Assembly (NCBI GenBank): GCA_020850355.1
Contig: JADZEX010000014.1
Coordinates: 145,626-209,625, forward strand
Direction: 5' to 3'
DNA: 64,000 bases
Source: Fimbriimonadaceae bacterium
GTDB lineage: Bacteria; Armatimonadota; UBA10988
The position numbers and the translations under genes were made by a program. This document shows, one piece after another, positions 8,710-16,553 of this stretch. The notes below the pieces were generated by a model. It saw nothing but the letters and a program-made list of their open reading frames with translations. It did no database searches and was not told the origin of the DNA. Numbering within the stretch: position 1 is the stretch's first letter; every line of letters starts with the position of its first letter.

Positions 8710-9717
8710 TCAGCGCCCCAGCCACCGGTCGCGACCGGCGACCAGCGCGCGCATCTTGCCGTCGGCGACGTTGCGTTGCAGCATCCAGAAGCCGCAATCG
8801 GGGTGGACGTAACGGATCCGCTCGGCGCCGACCACCCGCGCCGCCGCCTCGATCCGGCGGGCCACGGTGTCGGCGGTCTCGATGCCGTTGTCCTTGATGT
8901 CGATCACGCCCAGGCCGATCCCGATCTCGGGCCGCACCTCGCGCAGCACTGGCAGTTCGCCCTCGCCGCGACGGGCGAACTCCAGCACCACATGATCGAC
9001 GTGCAGGGCGTTCAGGAAACCGATCAGCGCGTCCCAGGTGCCCTGTTGGATGGTCTGCCCGCCGTAGTTGCCGAAGCAGAGGTGCAGCGCCGGGGCGGTC
9101 TTGATGCCGGCGAGCACCTCGTTGACGGCCACCGCGGCCCACTCGGCCTCCTCGGGGTGGCCGGTGATGTTGGCCTCGTCGACCTGCACCACCGCGGCGT
9201 CGATGCTCTCGACCTGTTGCCGCAGCACCCGCGCCAGCGCCAGGGCCAGCTCGCTGCGGTCGCGGTAGTGGCGGTCGGTGAGCACCTTCGCCAGCATGTG
9301 CGGCCCGGTCAGCGTGAACTTCAGCGGAGCCTTGGTCAACGGCTTGACGCGCAGGTAGTCGGCGGGCAAGTTGAGCGTGCCCTCGGTGATGGGCCCCTCG
9401 ACGACGCCAGCCGGGGCGGCGCGGTAGTCCAGGCCGTGGTCCCGCCGGAACGCCTCCAGGTCGCTGCGGCTGAGCGCCGTGCGCAGACCACCGAGCGGCC
9501 GGATGAAGTAGTCGATCATCCCGTTGGTCTCGGGGTGGTTGATGTCGAAGCGGTACAACTCACCGTCGGCGACCAGCTCGATGCCGGCCAGCTCCTGCGT
9601 CTTGAGCACCACCATCATCGCATCGCGTAGCGCCCCGCTGCTGGGTGCGGCGGCCAGCCAGGCGGGCAGCGGATAGCTGCCGACGACGGTGGTCAAGGGG
9701 AACGGTGCAGCGGACAT
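8710..9717 (-). CDS. MetE C-terminal-like (cobalamin-independent methionine synthase family) protein
   Basis: A 335-residue protein that corresponds to the catalytic C-terminal barrel of MetE without the N-terminal barrel. The zinc ligands of the family are all in place: His and Cys in HLCFGNYGG, Glu in VLEFARRGEGE, and Cys in HPDCGFW. The start TTVVGSYP is also typical. Stand-alone forms of this domain act on varied methyl donors, so methionine synthesis from methyl-folate is possible but not certain. The ATG at 9717 has GGAGAG six bases upstream, better than the GTG at 9729. Confidence 0.82.
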   Translation of the reverse strand: MSAAPFPLTTVVGSYPLPAWLAAAPSSGALRDAMMVVLKTQELAGIELVADGELYRFDINHPETNGMIDYFIRPLGGLRTALSRSDLEAFRRDHGLDYRAAPAGVVEGPITEGTLNLPADYLRVKPLTKAPLKFTLTGPHMLAKVLTDRHYRDRSELALALARVLRQQVESIDAAVVQVDEANITGHPEEAEWAAVAVNEVLAGIKTAPALHLCFGNYGGQTIQQGTWDALIGFLNALHVDHVVLEFARRGEGELPVLREVRPEIGIGLGVIDIKDNGIETADTVARRIEAAARVVGAERIRYVHPDCGFWMLQRNVADGKMRALVAGRDRWLGR

Positions 9718-9735
9718 CGCGCTCTCCACACCCGC

Positions 9736-10350
9736 CTAAGGTGGCCCCGCGCCCGGCGCCGGTGAACCCGGCTCCAAGATCCGTTCCAACAGCTCGGCGA
9801 GGTTGCGCAACGAGCCGATTGCGGAGCCGCTGGTCAACTCGGCGGTCAGGCGCACCGGCGGGCCGCTGGGCAGGTCGATCCAGAGCTCGCCCGGCTCGTG
9901 GCTGCGCCGTCGTGGCTCGCCCCGCCGCAGGCCCGTGACGCGTTCCCAGGTGGTCAGCCGCCCAGCCTGCAGCACCCCGCGTGGGTTCAGCTCAACCCGC
10001 AGCCGCGCCGGTCGCCGACAGGCCACCGCCCAGCCGCAGCAGCCCACCGCCAGGGCCAGCGTCAGGCCCAGCAGCCAGCCCGGCCCCCGCATCAGGGCCA
10101 CGCCCAGCGGGACCAGCCAGGGCACCAGCAGGTAGTTCAGCCAGCGCACGGGGCTCAGCGTGTAGACCACCGGCGGATCGAAGAACCGCGCTGCCAGTGC
10201 CAGGCCCGCCTCCGGCGGCAGCCAACTGGCGGCGGCCGCCGCCGCGGGCGGCGACCCGAGCAGCTCGCCGAGCCGCGCGCCGCAGGCGACGCAGACCGGC
10301 AGGTCGTGCGGTGGCTGCTCCCGGCCGCAGGTGCCACAGACGCGGCTCAC
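9736..10350 (-). CDS. Zinc-ribbon membrane protein
   Basis: A 204-residue protein with an N-terminal zinc ribbon (CGTC and CVAC, about residues 5-23), then two hydrophobic helices (about 70-110), then a soluble C-terminal domain with PH-like strand pattern (about 115-195). The GTG start overlaps the stop of the lipid-kinase gene in a GTGA arrangement, so translation is coupled. The zinc-ribbon plus membrane-anchored PH-like layout occurs in many uncharacterised envelope proteins. No enzymatic motif is visible. Confidence 0.7.
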   Translation of the reverse strand: MSRVCGTCGREQPPHDLPVCVACGARLGELLGSPPAAAAAASWLPPEAGLALAARFFDPPVVYTLSPVRWLNYLLVPWLVPLGVALMRGPGWLLGLTLALAVGCCGWAVACRRPARLRVELNPRGVLQAGRLTTWERVTGLRRGEPRRRSHEPGELWIDLPSGPPVRLTAELTSGSAIGSLRNLAELLERILEPGSPAPGAGPP

Positions 10351-11231
10351 GGCGCCACCACCGCCAGCGCGCCGGGCAACAGGTCGACCCGACAGGGTCC
10401 CTCGCCGATCACGTCGCCGTCGGACTGTACGCGGAAGGGGCGGGGGCTCTCAACCGTCAGGTGAGTCGTCGGGAAGTAGTCCACCAGGTGGTGGTGGATG
10501 TGCGCGCCGGTGGCGATCTTGGTGAAGTTGCGCAGCACCTCCAGCTTCGAGCCGTGACGGATCAGCGTGATGTGCAGCAGGCCGTCATCCATCCGCGCGC
10601 CGGGCGAGAGGCGCATCGTGCCGCCGGCCTCCCACTCGCCGTTGCCGGCCGCCAGAAACAGCACCCGTCCCTCGAACACGCCGCCGTCGTGGCGGACGGT
10701 CATCGGTGGGCTCGGCCAGCCGGCCAGCGCGCGCAGCGTGCCGACCGTGTAGGCCTGCTTGCCCCACAGCCGCTTGACCAGCGGCGTGGTTCGCCGCACC
10801 ACCTCGGCGCCGAAGCCGAGGCCGCAGTTGAGCAGGCCATAGTGGGTCGGCTGCGAGTGGTCGCCGGGCCGGATGCGGATCACATCGACGCTGCGGCTGG
10901 CGCCGGCCTCCAGCGCGGCGAAGGTGTCTTCGGGCGACAGGATCCCCAGGTTGCGGGCGATGTCGTTGCCGGTGCCCAGCGGCAGGATCCCCAGTGTCGC
11001 GCCGGGCGCGCCAGCGGCGTAGAGGCCGTTGAGCACTTCGTGAACCGTGCCATCGCCGCCGGCGGCCAGCAGCGGGTCGTACCGCCCGACGGCCTGGGCG
11101 GCGATCGCGGCGGCCTCGCCGGGCCGGGTGGCGAGACGCTGCTCGGCGGGGAAGCGTTCCAGCAACCCCGCGAGCCGCGCCGTCGCCTGACCCGACCCGG
11201 CGATCCCGGTGGCGATGATCAGCGGGCGCAT
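10347..11231 (-). CDS. Diacylglycerol/lipid kinase family protein (YegS/DgkB-like)
   Basis: A 294-residue lipid kinase. The nucleotide-binding signature GGDGTVHEVLNG and the phosphate loop PLGTGNDIARNL are both present, and a C-terminal beta-sandwich with FLAAGNGEWEAGGTMRLSPGARMDDG follows, as in DgkB, YegS and BmrU. Members phosphorylate diacylglycerol or a related lipid at the membrane. Its ATG shares one base with the stop of the upstream oxidoreductase (TGATG), which indicates translational coupling. The precise lipid substrate cannot be read from sequence. Confidence 0.88.
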   Translation of the reverse strand: MRPLIIATGIAGSGQATARLAGLLERFPAEQRLATRPGEAAAIAAQAVGRYDPLLAAGGDGTVHEVLNGLYAAGAPGATLGILPLGTGNDIARNLGILSPEDTFAALEAGASRSVDVIRIRPGDHSQPTHYGLLNCGLGFGAEVVRRTTPLVKRLWGKQAYTVGTLRALAGWPSPPMTVRHDGGVFEGRVLFLAAGNGEWEAGGTMRLSPGARMDDGLLHITLIRHGSKLEVLRNFTKIATGAHIHHHLVDYFPTTHLTVESPRPFRVQSDGDVIGEGPCRVDLLPGALAVVAP

Positions 11232-12256
11232 CAGACTCCCAACGCCGCCCGCAGCGGTGGCAGCAACGGCTCGTCGTTGGCCAGCGGCAACGCCACCGGC
11301 GCCTGCGCCACGGTGCTGGCGTAGGTCGCCAGAATCGAGCGCGACTCCGCCGCCGAGACCGCCAGGCAGGTCGGATGCACCGCCGCCTCGTCAGCCAGCC
11401 AGGCGAACACCGCGTCGGTCAGGCCAGCCTGGCCGATCACGTCTTCGGCCCGGTAATCGACCGGGCCGCTCAGCCGTTCCTGCCCGGCCAACTGCTTCGA
11501 CCAGCCGACCATCGACCAACTGACATGCCCCGCGTCGCCGTAGGCGGTCACCCGCTTCTGGAACCAGACGTTGGGGTCGCCGTTGCGCGGTGCGCCGCAG
11601 CCGCAGATGAACGACCCGCGGACGCCGTTGGCAAACTCCAGCAAGGCCCAGGCGTTGTCGGGGCCGGGGTGGCCGTAGGGCCCGTCGCCGATCAACCCGA
11701 GCGTGCCGCCACAGCCGGCCTGCACCAGCGTCGCGGGGCTGTTGCCGTTGAGCGACCAGATCAGGTTCATCAGGTGCGAGCCCTGCTCGCTGGTCCGCGA
11801 GGCGCAACTGCCGTCGATGAAGCGCAGTTCGCCGATGCGGCCCACGGCGACGTCCTCCAGTAGCTCGATGAAACGGCGGTGGAAACGCAGTTGGTGGTTC
11901 ACCACGATCTTGGTCCCGCGCCCGTCGAGCGCCGCGATGGCGGCCAGATCGTCGAGGTCGGTGGCCAACGGTTTCTCGACGATCACCGCCGGCACGCCCA
12001 GCTCGACGGCCTGCGTGAGCAGCTCGACCCGCAGCTTCGGCAACGTCACGACGTGCACCAGATCGGGCTTCTCGGCGGCCACCATCGTGGCGAAGTCGTG
12101 ATAACGCGCGGCGACCTGGTAGGTGTTGCCAAAGTCGTTGAGGCGCTCGGCGTTGAGGTCGCAGAGCGCCGCCAGGGTGCCCCCGGTGACGTGCTGATAA
12201 GCCTCGGCATGTGAGCGGGCACGCGGCCCGCAGCCCAGAAACGCGGCTCGGTACAT
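11231..12256 (-). CDS. Gfo/Idh/MocA-family oxidoreductase
   Basis: A 341-residue NAD(P)-dependent oxidoreductase. The Rossmann start YRAAFLGCGPRARSHAEAY is followed by VEKPLATD, the conserved EKP motif of the family whose Lys contributes to catalysis. The ATG at 12256 has GAGGTGG at the proper distance; the longer open frame upstream has no support. Family members oxidise or isomerise sugars and inositols. It is the first gene of the long minus-strand run and is divergent from a sugar isomerase plus a second family member, so a shared regulatory region of 135 bases is likely. Confidence 0.87.
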   Translation of the reverse strand: MYRAAFLGCGPRARSHAEAYQHVTGGTLAALCDLNAERLNDFGNTYQVAARYHDFATMVAAEKPDLVHVVTLPKLRVELLTQAVELGVPAVIVEKPLATDLDDLAAIAALDGRGTKIVVNHQLRFHRRFIELLEDVAVGRIGELRFIDGSCASRTSEQGSHLMNLIWSLNGNSPATLVQAGCGGTLGLIGDGPYGHPGPDNAWALLEFANGVRGSFICGCGAPRNGDPNVWFQKRVTAYGDAGHVSWSMVGWSKQLAGQERLSGPVDYRAEDVIGQAGLTDAVFAWLADEAAVHPTCLAVSAAESRSILATYASTVAQAPVALPLANDEPLLPPLRAALGV

Positions 12257-12391
12257 GGTCCACCTCTTCGGGCAGGGCCTTCGGCGGCAGCCGGCCAGGA
12301 CCTTCCACCACTGCCCCGCGGCCGTCCGGGGACTCACCGTGCCGCAGGTCCCGGCGACCGCGCGACGAAGCGCCACCGGCGGAGAGCTGTG

Positions 12392-13192
12392 ATGAAGGGT
12401 CTGTCGACCGGGGGCTATGGCTGGTCGTCGCTGCCGGACCGCGAGGCGGCCCAGCGCACCCTGGAGGTCTTTCTGGAGGAAGCGGCCGCCAGCGGCTGCG
12501 ACGCCGTCGAGCACCTCGCACCGGGGCTGGGCGAGCTGCTGCCGCGCTATCGGCTCCGGCTGTCCGGCTGCTACGCCAGCGGGCCGCTGCACCTGCCGTG
12601 GGCCGAGTGCGGCGCCGAGCGCAGCATCTTGCCGGCGGCGCGAGAGTGCGCCGAGCTGGGCGGCGAGGACCTGGTGGTCAACTGCGACCCGAAAGGCAGT
12701 TGGGCCAACCGGCAGCGCAAGACCGCTGACGAGTTGCGGCAACAGGGCGAGAACCTCACCCGGCTGGCCGAGCTGGTCGCCCCGCTGGGGCTGCAGGTGG
12801 CGATGCACAAACATGCCGCCAGCGCGCCGCTGCACCTTGACGATCTCGATGCTGTCACCGCCTACGCCGGCCCGCAGGTCGGGGTCTGTTTGGACACCGG
12901 CTGGGCGCTGACTTCCGAGGACGATCCGGTCGCGCGGATCCGCGCCCTCGGCCCGCGACTGACCGCCCTGCACCTCCGTAACCAGTACGGCGCGGTGCCC
13001 TGTGAGTGGCATGGCGAGGGCGACATCGACTTCACCGACCTCTTCGCGGCGTTGCGCGAGGTCGACTACCGGGGTTGGCTGACCAGCGAGATCTACTTCC
13101 CCGCAGCGACGCGGCGGACGCTGTCGTTGGCCGCCAACATGGCCCGCAGCAACGCCCTGCTGCGCGAGCTTTGGACAGGCGGTGCGGCGTGA
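12392..13192 (+). CDS. Sugar phosphate isomerase/epimerase (AP endonuclease 2-type TIM barrel)
   Basis: A 266-residue xylose-isomerase-like TIM barrel. Strands ending in metal ligands can be read: DAVEHLAPGLGE, VAMHKH, VGVCLDTGW, LTALHLRNQYG and WLTSEIYFP. Start at 12392 is favoured by GGAGAG seven bases upstream. The stop overlaps the GTG start of the next oxidoreductase (GTGA), so the two are coupled. Isomerase plus Gfo/Idh oxidoreductase pairs are common in inositol and unusual-sugar catabolism; the actual sugar is unknown. Confidence 0.83.
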   Translation: MKGLSTGGYGWSSLPDREAAQRTLEVFLEEAAASGCDAVEHLAPGLGELLPRYRLRLSGCYASGPLHLPWAECGAERSILPAARECAELGGEDLVVNCDPKGSWANRQRKTADELRQQGENLTRLAELVAPLGLQVAMHKHAASAPLHLDDLDAVTAYAGPQVGVCLDTGWALTSEDDPVARIRALGPRLTALHLRNQYGAVPCEWHGEGDIDFTDLFAALREVDYRGWLTSEIYFPAATRRTLSLAANMARSNALLRELWTGGAA

Positions 13193-14223
13193 GTCAGAGC
13201 GTTGGCCTGGGGCTGCTCGGCTGTGGCGACATCAGCGCGCTGCACCTCCGTGAGACGCAGCACGACCCGCGGGTGCGCTGGGTTGCCGCGTGCGACGTCC
13301 GCGCGGAGGCGGCGGCCGCGCGGGCCGACGAGTTCGGCATCGCGGCGCGTTACACCGACTACCACGACTTGCTGACCGACCCGGCGGTCGACGCAGTGGT
13401 GGTCGCCACGCCGCCGGTCTTCCACCTGGCGCCGGTGCTGGCATCCTTCGGCGCCGGCAAACATGTGCTGGTCGAGAAGCCGGTCGGGATCACCGTGGCC
13501 GAGGTCGAGGCGATGCTGGCGGCGCAGCCGGTCGGACTGGTCGGCGCCTCCTGCAGTTGTCGCTTCCGGAGCAACGCGGCAGCCCGGCTGGCCGCGGCGG
13601 CCGTCGCCGATGGGCGGCTGGGGCGGCTCCGCCGGCTCGTTGCGCGGGTGGTCTACCCGGCCAGCCCCGGCTACAACGGCACCTCGCCGTTCTTCCTGCA
13701 CCGCCCGAACTGGGGTGGGCAGGGGGTCCTGGCCGACTGGGGCGTCTACGACCTGGACTACCTCCTGGGCCTGGCCGGCTGGGGCCACCCGCCGGTGCGA
13801 ATCCAGGCGGACCTGGTGCGGCTGCCGCCCACCTACCGCGCCATCGCCGCGCCGCGGAACGATGTCGAGGTGCAGGTGACCGCCTACGGTGAGCTGGCCG
13901 ACGGGGTGGTCTTCGACTACCGCCGCGCCGCGTTCTACGCCGGGGAGCCGCACAACGAGTGGCGCCTCGAGGGCGACGACGCGGCGCTGGACCTTTGCCT
14001 GCTGCCGGGGACGCCACAGGTGGTGCTGCACCGCCTGACCGGCGACGGCGCGGCCGAAGAGGTGCTGGCGCCGACTGCCTACACCTGGAGCGAGATCCAC
14101 GCCGGCCCGGTGCTGGACTTCGTCGGGGCGATTCTGGAGGACCGCCCGCCGCTCACCAGCCTGCAACAGGCGCTGGAGATTCAGCAGTTGACCGACGCCA
14201 TCTACGACGCGGGCGCGCGCTAG
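13189..14223 (+). CDS. Gfo/Idh/MocA-family oxidoreductase
   Basis: A 344-residue member with the nucleotide-binding start GLGLLGCGDISALHL and the family motif VEKPVG. The GTG at 13189 overlaps the TGA of the isomerase gene; frames further upstream are antisense noise. The C-terminal half has NWGGQGVLADWGVYDLDYLL, which matches the substrate-binding region of family members acting on cyclic polyols or sugars. The last codons form the left arm of a strong hairpin that ends the transcription unit. Confidence 0.86.
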   Translation: MSQSVGLGLLGCGDISALHLRETQHDPRVRWVAACDVRAEAAAARADEFGIAARYTDYHDLLTDPAVDAVVVATPPVFHLAPVLASFGAGKHVLVEKPVGITVAEVEAMLAAQPVGLVGASCSCRFRSNAAARLAAAAVADGRLGRLRRLVARVVYPASPGYNGTSPFFLHRPNWGGQGVLADWGVYDLDYLLGLAGWGHPPVRIQADLVRLPPTYRAIAAPRNDVEVQVTAYGELADGVVFDYRRAAFYAGEPHNEWRLEGDDAALDLCLLPGTPQVVLHRLTGDGAAEEVLAPTAYTWSEIHAGPVLDFVGAILEDRPPLTSLQQALEIQQLTDAIYDAGAR

Positions 14224-14237
14224 GGCGCGCCCGCGTC
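14206..14237. terminator. Bidirectional hairpin spanning a stop codon
   Basis: A perfect 13-bp inverted repeat (arms 14206-14218 and 14225-14237) closes on a 6-base loop that contains the TAG of the oxidoreductase gene. It lies between two convergent genes. No T-tract follows on either side, so it is a stable RNA hairpin that may work as a bidirectional terminator or 3'-end protector. Confidence 0.6.
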
Positions 14238-14242
14238 GGTGG

Positions 14243-15052
14243 TCAGGCCGGCGCCCTGGGTGCGGGCGGGCGGTCCTCGTCGGGCGACTCGTCGTCGTCG
14301 TCCGGGTCGACCGCCGCGGCCCGGGCCGCCTCCCGGAGGTGCGCTTCACGGGCCTGCCGGCGGACCGTCGCGGCGATGTCGGCGTCGTCCACCGGGTCGT
14401 CCATCTGCGCCGCGATCCGCCGGACCTCTTCCTCGGTCGGCCCGCCGCGCTGGTCGCGCCAGGCCATCTCTGCCGCGTAGGCCTGCTCGAACTCCGCGAC
14501 AAACCACTCGGCCTTGGCCGGCCGTCGGCCAGTTGGCCGGACCGCCGCCCGCCAGAGCTCAAGCAGCCCGGCGCTGTCGGCCTCCAGGTCGACCACCCGC
14601 TCGCGGCCGGGCATCGCGTCGAGGTTCTCCAGATGCGGCGAACTGCTGACGGTCAACATGCCGTCGTCGTCGTAGCAGGTCACCAACTCGACCCAGCGGC
14701 AGACCGCGGGCAGCTCGTAGATCACGGCGTAGGTCGACTCCGCCGGGTGGACCAGCGCGGCCAGCAGCAGCCCGGGCATCGGGTCGACCCCGAAGGTGCC
14801 ACACGGCTCGAAGCCCGCGGCGGTCAGCAACGCAATCTGCTCGGCGGCCCAGTCGTCGTCGTCCCACTCCGGGTCGTCGTCGGGCTGCAGCGTGATCCGG
14901 CCAGGGGTGGTCTCGTCGACCAGCCCCTCGCAGACTTCACCGAGCCGCCGCAGCGTGCGGCGGATCCGCCACCAGGCGACGCCCAGCAGCAGCAGCGCCA
15001 CCAACGTCAAGGCGCCCAGAACCATCAGCAGGCCCCGCAAGAAGTCCGCCAT
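14243..15052 (-). CDS. Membrane-anchored hypothetical protein
   Basis: A 269-residue protein with one N-terminal membrane helix (about residues 5-28), then a cytoplasmic or periplasmic domain, ending in a very acidic tail (DPDDDDESPDED). The ATG at 15052 is supported by AGGGAG seven bases upstream. No family motif is recognised in the soluble part, which contains WVELVTCYDDDGMLTVSSS. It stands alone between convergent and same-strand neighbours. Function unknown. Confidence 0.6.
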   Translation of the reverse strand: MADFLRGLLMVLGALTLVALLLLGVAWWRIRRTLRRLGEVCEGLVDETTPGRITLQPDDDPEWDDDDWAAEQIALLTAAGFEPCGTFGVDPMPGLLLAALVHPAESTYAVIYELPAVCRWVELVTCYDDDGMLTVSSSPHLENLDAMPGRERVVDLEADSAGLLELWRAAVRPTGRRPAKAEWFVAEFEQAYAAEMAWRDQRGGPTEEEVRRIAAQMDDPVDDADIAATVRRQAREAHLREAARAAAVDPDDDDESPDEDRPPAPRAPA

Positions 15053-15146
15053 GCTGCACTCCCTCTGCCGCCGCTGGCCTACTGGCCCTGGCCGCCGCCT
15101 AAATGGTGTGCAACTTCCGGAGCCGGTTGTCAACTGTGGCCGCCAA

Positions 15147-16484
15147 TCAGCCGGCGGCGGTGACCAGTTGGACGCCCCAGGGTGGGATCGGTCGGGGCCC
15201 CGAGCCGCTGACGCTGCGTTCGACGACCGTGGCGCTGCTGTCGTTGACCTCCCGCAGTCGTAGCGCGGCGGGCAGCCCGGCGCACTGCCAGGACTGCTCG
15301 CGGTCGGTCAGGTTGGCGACCAGCAGCGCGACCCGCCCCCGCTCGTCGCGACCGCCCAGCGCCGCCAGATCGGCGCTGCTCCAGCGGGTCGTCAGGCGCG
15401 TAGGGCAGGCACACAGGTCGCGCCACAGGCCGAACGCCAGGGCCGGCTTCTTCGGCCGGGCATCGGCGTAGAACAGCCCATAGAACTGTGGGGCGTCCAG
15501 CGCCGGGTCGGGGCCGCGGTAGATCATCGCCTCGGCCACGTCGTACCGTTGCAGCAGCATCCAGGCAGCCGACAGGATGGCCGCCCCCTTGGCCCCGGCG
15601 CGCACCGCCAGTTGCTCCGGCAGCGTGAGATTGCGGTGCGAGGTGTGGTACTCGGTGACGTGCAGCGTCGTCTTGGCGAGGCCCGTGGAGCGCAGTAGCT
15701 TGGTGTAGTGCTGCGCGGCGCGTTCGAAGCTGGCGATGTCGTTGGCATACATGTGCCACGACAGGAAATCGAGCGGGGCGCCGCTCTCCTTGGCCGACCG
15801 CACGAAGTCGGCCGACATCCGCTGCCCACGCTCGGTCAGGGCGCCGGCCGGGGTGAACCCGGGACCGCCGATCTGCAACTGCGGGAAGGCCGCCTTGAGC
15901 GCCGTGGCCGCCTCGTTGTAGAGCCGGTAGAACTCCACCGGCGAGCTGTCCCAGAAGCGACCGTCGGGTTCGTTCCAGAACTCGACATAACGCACCTTCG
16001 ACGGACCCCACAGCGCCGGGTCGGTGTAGTGGCGGACCACCTCGACACAGGCCCGCACGAAGTTGGCGCGGTGGACCGGCGCGCGGGGCTTCGCCGGTGG
16101 GAAGCCGACGCCGTTGTTCCAGCTATCGCCGAGGCGCAGGTAGGGCTCGAACCCGCCGCTGACGATGGCGCGCCAGACGCGGTCGCTGGCCTGCCAGCGG
16201 TACGACTCCGGCCGGCTGGGATCGGCCTGCTGGTTGGGGTAGAGCGTCGCCATGTCCAGCGGGCCGTAGTAGTCGTGGGTCCGGATCTGCGTGATCCCGG
16301 TGCTGCGGTAAGCCTCGGTGAGGTCGGTGTTGCCCGGCTCGCCGGCCGGCAGCGGGCCGATGTTGACGCCCAGCAGGCGGTGCATCGCCCCGGCCGGCTC
16401 GCCAACGGTGATTTCGACCGGCGCCGCTCCCGCCGCCAGCGCCGTGCTGAGCCAGAGACTGTGAAGCAAGAACCGTGCGGTCAT
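15147..16484 (-). CDS. Secreted GH39-like glycoside hydrolase
   Basis: A 445-residue exported enzyme. The signal peptide MTARFLLHSLWLSTALAAGA leads into a barrel with VGVNIGPLP, the acid/base segment VEFWNEPDGRFW (Asn-Glu-Pro) and the nucleophile candidate LHVTEYHTS. These are the signature regions of clan A barrels, particularly GH39 beta-xylosidases and iduronidases. A small C-terminal beta-sandwich follows. The ATG at 16484 has AGGAG eight bases upstream. The target glycan is probably plant-derived or proteoglycan-like, which is an inference. Confidence 0.75.
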   Translation of the reverse strand: MTARFLLHSLWLSTALAAGAAPVEITVGEPAGAMHRLLGVNIGPLPAGEPGNTDLTEAYRSTGITQIRTHDYYGPLDMATLYPNQQADPSRPESYRWQASDRVWRAIVSGGFEPYLRLGDSWNNGVGFPPAKPRAPVHRANFVRACVEVVRHYTDPALWGPSKVRYVEFWNEPDGRFWDSSPVEFYRLYNEAATALKAAFPQLQIGGPGFTPAGALTERGQRMSADFVRSAKESGAPLDFLSWHMYANDIASFERAAQHYTKLLRSTGLAKTTLHVTEYHTSHRNLTLPEQLAVRAGAKGAAILSAAWMLLQRYDVAEAMIYRGPDPALDAPQFYGLFYADARPKKPALAFGLWRDLCACPTRLTTRWSSADLAALGGRDERGRVALLVANLTDREQSWQCAGLPAALRLREVNDSSATVVERSVSGSGPRPIPPWGVQLVTAAG

Positions 16485-16553
16485 GGCCGCTCTCCTGTTG
16501 CGGATCTGCCGCACCGCGAGGCGTCAGCGTGCTACGCCGTGGTTGCGGTCAGG

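Noticed and set aside
11231..13012. 593-residue version of the oxidoreductase
   Set aside because: The N-terminal part is antisense to the sugar isomerase gene. The ATG at 12256 has a good Shine-Dalgarno and begins at the Rossmann fold.
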